NCBI GenBank assembly: GCA_029941865.1
Contig: JAPYTO010000011.1
Location: 1-59,658, forward strand
DNA length: 59,658 bases
Direction of reading: 5' to 3'
Origin: Fuerstiella sp.
GTDB taxonomy: Bacteria > Planctomycetota > Planctomycetia > Planctomycetales > Planctomycetaceae
Position 1 is the stretch's first letter. Each line of letters starts with the position of its first letter. A model generated the notes under the pieces. It worked only from the letters and a program-made list of their open reading frames with translations, ran no database searches and was not told the DNA's origin. A program made the translations under genes and the position numbers. Positions 53,283 to 59,658 of the stretch are shown here, in pieces.

Positions 53283-54773
53283 CTACTGTTCACTGATCTC
53301 CCAGTGCTGCGCCCTCTGTAACGCACGGTCCCATCCTGCCACCAGTTCGGCGCGACGTTTCGGCTTCATCGTGGACTTGAAACGAGCGGCTTCCTGCCAC
53401 TGCGTGGCGATTTCTTTTTGGTTTTTCCAATAGCCCACTGCCAGGCCCGCCAGGTATGCGGCCCCCAACGCCGTTGTTTCTGCAACCACCGGACGCACCA
53501 CGGGCACGCGCAGCAGATCCGACTGAAACTGCATCAGCAGACCGTTCAGCGATGCACCGCCGTCGACTCGCAACTGCTTCAGCTTCAGACCGGAATCCGC
53601 TTCCATGGCCTGCAGGACGTCACCCACCTGATAGGCAATTCCTTCCAGTGCGGCGCGAGCGATGTGGGACTTGTTTGTGCCGCGAGTCATTCCGACCAGT
53701 GTTCCTCGAGCATATGCATCCCAGTGCGGGGCACCCAGGCCGGCAAAGGCGGGCACAAGGTAGACGCCACCAGTGTCGGCAACCTGAGCTGCAAGTTGCT
53801 CCACGTCCGAGGACTTTCGAATCAATCCGAGTCCGTCACGCAGCCATTGGACCACGGCCCCTGCGATGAAGATGCTGCCCTCCAGGGCGTACTCGGTGCG
53901 ATCGCCGATTTTCCACGCTACCGTCGTCAGCAGCTTGTTCTTCGACGTCACCGGTTCCGTACCAGTGTTCATCAGCATAAAGCAGCCCGTGCCGTAGGTG
54001 TTTTTGACCATACCCGGCTTTGTGCAGCACTGCCCAAACAATGCGGCCTGCTGGTCTCCCGCGATGCCGGCAATGGGAATCGATCCGCCGAGCAACTTTG
54101 TGTCGCCGTAGATTTCACTGGACGAACGTACTGTCGGCAACATGCTGCTGGGTACGTTGAACGTCTTCAGCAATTGAGCGTCCCATTTGCCGGTGTGGAT
54201 ATTGAACAGCATCGTGCGGGAAGCATTGCTGGGATCAGTCACGTGAACGTTGCCGCCAGTCAGCCGCCAGATCAACCACGAATCCACAGTTCCAAACGCC
54301 AGGTCGCCCTTTTCGGCTTTCCTGCGAGCCCCCTTAACGTTGTCCAGAATCCACTGCACCTTTGTGCCCGAAAAGTACGCATCCAGAATCAGCCCGGTTT
54401 TCTTCTGGATCGTGCGATCGACCTTCTTCTTACGCAGTGCGTCGCAGATTTGGGCAGTCCGGCGGTCCTGCCATACAATCGCGTTGCCAATCGCTTTGCC
54501 GGTGTTCCTGTCCCAGACGACCGTAGTTTCTCGCTGGTTTGTGATGCCAATTGCGACGATATCGCTGGCAGTGAGTTTCGCCTTTCGCAGAACAGCTTTC
54601 GCCACTGCAAGCTGCGATTTCCAGATGTCTTCCGGATTGTGTTCCACCCAGCCTGGCTTAGGAAAATGCTGTGGGAATTCCTTTTGTGACGAGGCAACGA
54701 TCGATCCGCCTTTGTCGAAGAGAATGGCCCGGGAACTGGTGGTGCCCTGATCAAGTGCCAGCACATATTTCAT
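53283..54773 (-). CDS. glpK: Glycerol kinase
   Basis: 496 residues, full length. It makes glycerol 3-phosphate from glycerol and ATP in the cytoplasm. FGGY signatures are visible: [15 protein letters not shown] at the N terminus, [62 protein letters not shown] and the C-terminal [21 protein letters not shown]. Arg in NQRET and Asp in AGDQQA fit glycerol binding. The glpF gene starts about 90 bp upstream on the same strand, so the two are likely an operon with glpF first. No glpD or regulator is nearby. Confidence 0.96.
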   Translation of the reverse strand: MKYVLALDQGTTSSRAILFDKGGSIVASSQKEFPQHFPKPGWVEHNPEDIWKSQLAVAKAVLRKAKLTASDIVAIGITNQRETTVVWDRNTGKAIGNAIVWQDRRTAQICDALRKKKVDRTIQKKTGLILDAYFSGTKVQWILDNVKGARRKAEKGDLAFGTVDSWLIWRLTGGNVHVTDPSNASRTMLFNIHTGKWDAQLLKTFNVPSSMLPTVRSSSEIYGDTKLLGGSIPIAGIAGDQQAALFGQCCTKPGMVKNTYGTGCFMLMNTGTEPVTSKNKLLTTVAWKIGDRTEYALEGSIFIAGAVVQWLRDGLGLIRKSSDVEQLAAQVADTGGVYLVPAFAGLGAPHWDAYARGTLVGMTRGTNKSHIARAALEGIAYQVGDVLQAMEADSGLKLKQLRVDGGASLNGLLMQFQSDLLRVPVVRPVVAETTALGAAYLAGLAVGYWKNQKEIATQWQEAARFKSTMKPKRRAELVAGWDRALQRAQHWEISEQ

Positions 54774-54860
54774 AAGTCGTCTCGCGATTCGTGCGCAGAT
54801 AAAGAGAACGTTCCGTCCCGGTCCAAGCCTGGGTTGAAGAAAACGATTGCGGTTTTCCTA

Positions 54861-55595
54861 TCAATTCACGGGCCACACCGCCTGATAGAACAACGCGCCA
54901 ATGACGCCACCAATAATCGGGCCAACCACCGGGATCCACGAATAGTTCCAACCGGAATCACCTTTGCCTTCGATCGGCAGAATTGCGTGAGCGATTCTGG
55001 GGCCCAGATCACGAGCGGGATTGATGGCGTATCCGGTTGGGCCTCCGAGTGACAGCCCGATTGACCACACCATCAAACCGACCAACGCTGGGGCAAACCC
55101 TTTGTCGAAACCGGTATTGGGGACAAGGTTTTCCGGTGTCAGAATGGCCAGAACTCCCAGCATCAGGACAAATGTGCCGACGATCTCTGTGATCAGATTG
55201 CCGACGGTGTGAGGAATGGCCGGAGTGTTGCAAAAGCAGCCTCGAATGTTGCCGGGATTCTCGGTTTCCTTCCAGTGGGGCAGATAGGTCAGCCAGACCA
55301 AAGTTGCTCCGGCGATCGCTCCCACCATCTGTGCGGCTATATAACTGCCGACCTCGGCCCATGCAAATTTACCAATGACCGCCAGGCCAATGGTGACCGC
55401 AGGATTCAAATGAGCACCGCTGTAAGTATTCACCAGGTAGACAGCAAACGCGACGGCCAGTCCCCAGCCCGTCGCGATCACAATCCAGCCACTGTCGTTT
55501 CCAAGTGTCTTGGTGAGATTGACGTTAGCGCAGACACCATTGCCCAGCAGCACAAGAATCATCGTGCCGACGAATTCGGCGACATATGGCGACAT
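54861..55595 (-). CDS. glpF: Glycerol uptake facilitator (aquaglyceroporin)
   Basis: 244 residues with six membrane spans and both NPA boxes, SGAHLNPAVTIG and GYAINPARDLGPR. The Asp after the second box (NPARD) is characteristic of the glycerol-conducting branch. It lets glycerol diffuse through the inner membrane. AGGAG 8 nt before the ATG gives a clear start. It precedes glpK, which would trap the glycerol as the phosphate. The segment between spans 3 and 4 includes the GlpF-like loop PHWKETENPG. Confidence 0.95.
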   Translation of the reverse strand: MSPYVAEFVGTMILVLLGNGVCANVNLTKTLGNDSGWIVIATGWGLAVAFAVYLVNTYSGAHLNPAVTIGLAVIGKFAWAEVGSYIAAQMVGAIAGATLVWLTYLPHWKETENPGNIRGCFCNTPAIPHTVGNLITEIVGTFVLMLGVLAILTPENLVPNTGFDKGFAPALVGLMVWSIGLSLGGPTGYAINPARDLGPRIAHAILPIEGKGDSGWNYSWIPVVGPIIGGVIGALFYQAVWPVN

Positions 55596-55664
55596 GCGTT
55601 TAAACTCCTGAATAGAATCAGACCGAGAACCAGGTTGATTGGGCCGGTGGCGTGTGAGCGTGCG

Positions 55665-56999
55665 TTAAACGCGAGGTATCTCGTACCCTTTTCGTTGTTC
55701 ACGGGCGAAGAAGGCGGCTGCCTGATCGTCGCCGACAATCTTTTCGTTTTTCGCGTTCCACTTAATGACACGCTTCAGCCGTGCAGCAATTCCGACCAAA
55801 TGACACGTATTCATCACCTGCAGGTGAGAGTACACGTCTGAAACAGGCAGGCCACCTTCGCTGATGCAGCGATAGAAGTTGTTCTTGTGGCCCTCAAACG
55901 GCTTGCCTTTGTAAAGGTCGACCAGCTGTTCGTCGCCAAACTGGTCCTTATCCCAGTGTTCTTCGATCGGCTTGCCCGTGATTTTGCCACGCTTGACGAA
56001 GATCCGACCTTTCGATCCTTCAAACAGAATGCCGTTGTCACCACGGCTTTCCACCGTCATTTCAATCCCGCTGGCGAACGTACACTTGACAGCAAAGTCG
56101 TGCGACGCGTTGAAGGAATCGTCCTTTTGAGCGTACCCATCTTTGTATTCGATCGGGTGATTCGCATCCGTACCATCGATTGAAACGGGGCCCTGGCCTT
56201 CGCCAAGCTCGTTGATCGCCCATGACGCAATGTCAATATGATGAGCACCCCAGTCGGTGAACTTGCCGCCCGAATATTCGTACCACCAGCGAAATGTCCC
56301 GTGACAACGTTCCTGGCGGTAGTCAACCATCGGAGCCTGTCCAAGCCACGCGTCCCAGTCCAGTCCTTCCGGCACATCCTTTTTCGCAAATGGTCCTCCC
56401 GTTGGACTCCCGTTGATGCCAACGGTGACTTTCCGGATGTCGCCGAGCAATCCCTTCCGGACCATATTGACCGCACGAAGAAAATGATCCTTACTGCTGC
56501 GTTGCTGAGTTCCAATGAAAAAGACTCGGCCCTTGTATCGGCGACACGCCGAGCGGATCAATTGGTTTTCCTCCAGAGTCAACGTCAGAGGTTTCTGGCA
56601 AAAGACATGCTTGCCAGCTTGTAGAGCTTCGATGGCAATTTTCACGTGCCAGTGATCCGGTGTCGCGATGCTGACCACGTCGACGTCATTGCGATCAAGC
56701 ACTTCACGATAATCGCTGTAAATTTCTGCCTTGCTATTACCGATTTTTGGATCGCTGTTCGCTTTTTCAGCGTGGCCGCGATCAACATCGCAAATCGCCA
56801 CCATGTCAGCAAACCTGCTGTGATCTCTGGCATCGCCGCGGCCCATTCCTCCGATACCAATGCTGGCAAATCGAGGGCGATCATTGGGCGACTTTGTGGC
56901 AAACGCAGACTGACCTGACGGTAACAGGACCGCTCCGGCAGCGACCGAGGCAGCCGACGTTTTCAGAAATGATCGACGTGAAGATTGGCGGCTGTTCAT
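55665..56999 (-). CDS. Gfo/Idh/MocA-family oxidoreductase, Tat-exported
   Basis: 444 residues from MNSRQSS (56999); a frame open to 57089 adds 30. The twin-arginine signal SRRSFLKTSAASVAAGA marks folded export. The NAD-binding domain starts RFASIGIGGMGRGD and includes SIATPDHWHVKIAIEALQAGKHVFCQKPLT, with the conserved EKP box changed to QKP. Planctomycetes encode many such proteins, often for sugar or inositol oxidation outside the cytoplasm. The substrate is unknown. It sits beside glpF on the same strand, but the 69-bp gap and different theme leave the link uncertain. Confidence 0.88.
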   Translation of the reverse strand: MNSRQSSRRSFLKTSAASVAAGAVLLPSGQSAFATKSPNDRPRFASIGIGGMGRGDARDHSRFADMVAICDVDRGHAEKANSDPKIGNSKAEIYSDYREVLDRNDVDVVSIATPDHWHVKIAIEALQAGKHVFCQKPLTLTLEENQLIRSACRRYKGRVFFIGTQQRSSKDHFLRAVNMVRKGLLGDIRKVTVGINGSPTGGPFAKKDVPEGLDWDAWLGQAPMVDYRQERCHGTFRWWYEYSGGKFTDWGAHHIDIASWAINELGEGQGPVSIDGTDANHPIEYKDGYAQKDDSFNASHDFAVKCTFASGIEMTVESRGDNGILFEGSKGRIFVKRGKITGKPIEEHWDKDQFGDEQLVDLYKGKPFEGHKNNFYRCISEGGLPVSDVYSHLQVMNTCHLVGIAARLKRVIKWNAKNEKIVGDDQAAAFFAREQRKGYEIPRV

Positions 57000-57097
57000 G
57001 AATGTCTTTCGGCGGTGTGGAAACACGTGCAAAAAAGAGATCGGGATCGCAGGCTGACACACTATCCAGAATACGCCGAAAAAATCCAAGTCTGTCG

Positions 57098-58303
57098 CTA
57101 AGTTGTGTACTCAGAATTCAGTCGGACATATTCCTGAGTCAGATCGCTGGTCCAGAATCGGACAGATTCGGAACCGGACGCGGGACCACCGGACAATTCC
57201 AGCAGCAGGTGAACTTCCCGGTTGTCGTTCATCTGCTGAGAAAGTGCCGATTCGTTATATTCGACCGGCGTTCCGGCCTTGAAGACTTCCGTGCTGTTGA
57301 TCTTCAGCGACAGAAACGACGTGTCAAAATCGATTCCGGCGTAGCCGGCAGCGGAAGTGATCCTCCCCCAGTTCGGGTCGTTTCCGGTGATCGCGGTCTT
57401 GACCAGAGCGCTTTCGGAAATCTCTTTGGCGACTTTGAACGCCGCTTCACGAGTTTCGAAACCCGTCACATCGACGGTGACGAAATGTCCGGCTCCTTCA
57501 GCATCACGAATGATGTCGGTGGCCAGCTTTTCACAAATCTGTTGCACGGCATCACGCACTGTCTTGTGATCGTCGACGGTGACCGGAGCAGCATTCGCGG
57601 CACCGTTGGCGAAAAACAGCACGGTGTCGCTGGTACTCATGTGGCCGTCAACGCTGATGCAGTTGAACGTCCGGTCAACACCGTAGCGAAGCATCTCATC
57701 ACACTGCTCCGCTGACAGCGATGCGTCTGTCATGATCACCGCCAGCATCGTCGCCATGTTGGGAGCGATCATGGCGGCACCTTTGGCGGCGCCGGCAATT
57801 TGAATCGTGCCGGTACTGAGTTTCACATCGACTGAAATCTGTTTGGCAAACGTGTCGGTCGTCATCATCGCGGTGGCGGCTGAATTGTACGCAGCGCCGG
57901 ATGTATCGAGTGCTTCAATGGCCGCCGGAATCCCTGCGGAAATGATATCCATGGGCAGAGTGACGCCAATAATACCCGTAGAGCACACCAGCACGTCGTT
58001 GGCATCGCATCCCAGGCTGGCAGCGACGTCGGCTGTCATCTGTCGGGCGTCTTTGAGTCCCTGCTCACCCGTGCACGCATTGGCATTGCCCGAGTTGATA
58101 ATCACAGCCCGAGCTGTCTGGGAGGGGACCCGTTCCCCGGAGATAATGACCGGCGCACCGAGAACCCGGTTGGTGGCAAAGACCCCCGCCACAGCGGCCG
58201 AAAATTCTGAGACAAACAGAGCAAGGTCCGGTTTTCCGCTCTCTTTGATGCCGCAAGTGGTGCCGGACGCAGTGAAACCGGAAGGAAGCGATGCACGGTT
58301 CAT
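57098..58303 (-). CDS. argJ: Bifunctional ornithine acetyltransferase / N-acetylglutamate synthase
   Basis: 401 residues. ArgJ moves the acetyl group from N-acetylornithine to glutamate (cyclic arginine route) and may also use acetyl-CoA. It is autocleaved at an Ala-Thr bond; the site MATMLAVIMTDA is seen near the middle. Other family blocks are SGNANACTGEQGLKDA, VLVCSTGIIGVTLPMD, CISVDGHMSTSDTVLF and the C-terminal YVRLNSEYTT. The start MNRASLPSGF is the first Met. argC lies 190 bp upstream on the same strand with a GTAG palindrome between them. Confidence 0.95.
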   Translation of the reverse strand: MNRASLPSGFTASGTTCGIKESGKPDLALFVSEFSAAVAGVFATNRVLGAPVIISGERVPSQTARAVIINSGNANACTGEQGLKDARQMTADVAASLGCDANDVLVCSTGIIGVTLPMDIISAGIPAAIEALDTSGAAYNSAATAMMTTDTFAKQISVDVKLSTGTIQIAGAAKGAAMIAPNMATMLAVIMTDASLSAEQCDEMLRYGVDRTFNCISVDGHMSTSDTVLFFANGAANAAPVTVDDHKTVRDAVQQICEKLATDIIRDAEGAGHFVTVDVTGFETREAAFKVAKEISESALVKTAITGNDPNWGRITSAAGYAGIDFDTSFLSLKINSTEVFKAGTPVEYNESALSQQMNDNREVHLLLELSGGPASGSESVRFWTSDLTQEYVRLNSEYTT

Positions 58304-58343
58304 GTTTAACTTCTGGATTAGGAATGCTCGTGAAATTAGTGTC

Positions 58344-58411
58344 GTAGCGGAAGTCGCCCAGACATTCGGCTTTTCACGTACAGCACCGAAAGTCTGGGCG
58401 ACTTCCGCTAC
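58344..58411. repeat. GTAG-headed inverted pair (REP/BIME-like), copy C
   Basis: The 26-base arms at 58344-58369 and 58386-58411 match with one mismatch, the cleanest of the three copies. Each starts GTAGCGGAAGTCGCC on its own strand and contains its own small palindrome. It lies between argC and argJ on a common transcript, if the two are cotranscribed. Confidence 0.88.
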
Positions 58412-58493
58412 GTAAAACCGCTTGCGGCCGGTCCCATGCTACGTATCTGCCCAACTTCACAACCATTCATGACGACACCACTGCCGCGACGTT

Positions 58494-59510
58494 TCAGCAC
58501 GGCAACATTCCGGTCCGTTGATCCAGTCCCAGCAGCAGGTTCATATTCTGCACGGCAACTCCGCTGGCGCCTTTGATCAGATTATCCGTCGCAGAAAATA
58601 CGACCAATTGATCGCGGTTCAGGCGGACGGAAATGTCGCAGAAGTTCGTACCAGAAACATGCTTGGTGGCGGGAATGTGATCGACGACACGAATGAAAGG
58701 CTGCTTAGCGTAGAATTCCCGCAGCACCGTCAGTAATTCTTCAACGGACTTCGGTGACTTCAGGCGAGGATACATCGAACACAGGATCCCCCGGTCCATG
58801 GGCATCAGGTGAGGATTGAAAGCGACCTGCACCTGCGTACCACCAATGTCGGTGAGGACCTGTTCAATCTCCGGCGTGTGGCGGTGAGTGCCGATGCCGT
58901 AGGCGGTGACCGATTCGTTGCATTCGGCGTACAGCGTGCCCAGTTTCGGACTTCGGCCTGCTCCGCTGACACCGCTCTTGGCGTCAATGATGATGCCGTC
59001 GGGGTCAATGAGTCCACTGGCCAGCAGCGGCGCAAGACCAAGTATTGAGGTGCTGGTGTAGCAACCCGGGTTCGCCACCAGGTCGGCACCTGGGATTTGG
59101 TCCATGTACAGTTCAGGTAATCCGTAGACTGTATTGCTCAACCGCGTCGGGTCGGTGTGAACGTGGCCATACCATTGTTCATAGACGCCGGGATCGTTCA
59201 GGCGGTAGTCGGCACTCAGGTCAACGACACGGCAACCGGCGTCCAGCAGGTGCGGAACCGCTTCCATACTTGCGGTGTGTGGCAGCGCGCAGAAGACGAT
59301 GTCGGCTCGTGCACCCACTTCTTCGGCCGAAAGGTTTTCGCAACACAGATCAAATTGCCCGGTCAGTGACGGATGGATTTCGCTGATATGTGGCTTTGTC
59401 TTCTGGCGAGTCGTCAGGGTCGTGACCTCCGCCTGGGGATGACGAGCCAGGATCTTCAGCAGTTCCAAAGCCGTATAGCCGGTGGCCCCAAGTATCGCAA
59501 TTCTCGCCAT
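58494..59510 (-). CDS. argC: N-acetyl-gamma-glutamyl-phosphate reductase
   Basis: 338 residues from MARIAILG (59510); a frame open to 59531 adds seven. ArgC reduces N-acetylglutamyl phosphate with NADPH in arginine synthesis. The NADP loop [14 protein letters not shown] is at the N terminus, the catalytic Cys is in [17 protein letters not shown], and the catalytic His is in [20 protein letters not shown] and DLSADYRL also fit. argJ follows downstream. The usual partner argB is not in the window. Confidence 0.95.
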   Translation of the reverse strand: MARIAILGATGYTALELLKILARHPQAEVTTLTTRQKTKPHISEIHPSLTGQFDLCCENLSAEEVGARADIVFCALPHTASMEAVPHLLDAGCRVVDLSADYRLNDPGVYEQWYGHVHTDPTRLSNTVYGLPELYMDQIPGADLVANPGCYTSTSILGLAPLLASGLIDPDGIIIDAKSGVSGAGRSPKLGTLYAECNESVTAYGIGTHRHTPEIEQVLTDIGGTQVQVAFNPHLMPMDRGILCSMYPRLKSPKSVEELLTVLREFYAKQPFIRVVDHIPATKHVSGTNFCDISVRLNRDQLVVFSATDNLIKGASGVAVQNMNLLLGLDQRTGMLPC

Positions 59511-59658
59511 CGTTTTGCCCATCAAATGCATTTTGCCGAAGTTTTACTGTCTGTCACGGCGACTTCTCTCCGAAGACTCGCGTTTATGGAAGCATGGCTT
59601 CCGAAGTGCCTGCAGAGCCCCACTTTACAGACTATTTGTCGGAAATGAGGTTCGGTCC

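Noticed and set aside
53418-54689. A 423-residue open frame on the plus strand
   Set aside because: It is antisense to glpK, which is a complete, recognisable gene; the antisense protein resembles nothing and reflects codon bias.
48942-58411. The three GTAG palindromes as a CRISPR array or intrinsic terminators
   Set aside because: They are kilobases apart without spacers, and no T-run follows the stems.

Overview
The window looks like a chromosomal segment of a planctomycete (Planctomycetota, probably Planctomycetales). The signs are an ECF sigma factor beside a Ser/Thr kinase with WD40 repeats, a Flp/Fap pilin, a Tat-exported Gfo/Idh/MocA oxidoreductase, a Cys-rich HEAT-repeat secreted protein, very long secreted TPR proteins, and short operons with loose gene spacing. 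This assignment is by gene family only; no 16S or other marker gene is present. No rRNA, phage structural gene, complete transposon or CRISPR array was seen.

Layout. 0-6.5 kb: an ABC-2 exporter pair, tRNA-His with a well-formed promoter and terminator, a possible integrase remnant, a hybrid histidine kinase, a site-2-type protease with CBS domains, and a 56-residue csrA. 6.9-15.1 kb: a secreted protein of unknown function, a tail-specific protease (Prc), folK with a long C-terminal extension, a Flp pilin, pyrF and a secreted TPR protein. 15.5-18.5 kb: a tandem duplication of a [PilZ gene / convergent SDR gene] unit in which the first SDR copy has decayed. 18.9-21.3 kb: a receiver-kinase, a response regulator and an unknown 174-residue protein. 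21.5-27.8 kb: a cluster for scavenging N-acetylmuramic acid (MurNAc), made of two NamZ-type exo-muramidases, a sodium:solute symporter, MurQ and a BadF-type sugar kinase, arranged as two divergent operons. 27.8-32.1 kb: a kinase-WD40 gene broken by three frameshifts, and its ECF sigma factor. 32.3-34.5 kb: a P-loop ATPase next to a membrane protein with an arrestin-like fold. 34.8-39.0 kb: a 1046-residue TPR protein and an ExbB/TolQ-type protein without ExbD. 39.2-42.5 kb: two convergent membrane-associated glycosyltransferases. 42.7-47.8 kb: the Cys-rich HEAT protein, a small membrane protein, a HAMP histidine kinase and a PP2C phosphatase. 48.4-51.8 kb: a PEGA lipoprotein and an MlaEFD-type lipid transporter. 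52.0-59.6 kb: a leucine-rich-repeat protein with an Ala/Lys-rich tail, glpK-glpF, a Gfo/Idh/MocA oxidoreductase, argJ and argC.

How the parts fit together. The most coherent pathway is MurNAc salvage. A secreted NamZ would release MurNAc from peptidoglycan, the symporter would import it, the kinase would phosphorylate it at O6, and MurQ would convert MurNAc-6-P to GlcNAc-6-P and D-lactate. A second NamZ without a signal peptide, and with Gln in place of Glu in a conserved SPxHGF motif, is the odd part. Regulation is prominent: CsrA, two PilZ c-di-GMP-binding proteins, three histidine kinases, a Ser/Thr kinase and a PP2C phosphatase. Non-coding DNA carries three inverted-pair palindromes starting with GTAG, which resemble REP/BIME elements, and another palindrome that resembles a dispersed repeat.
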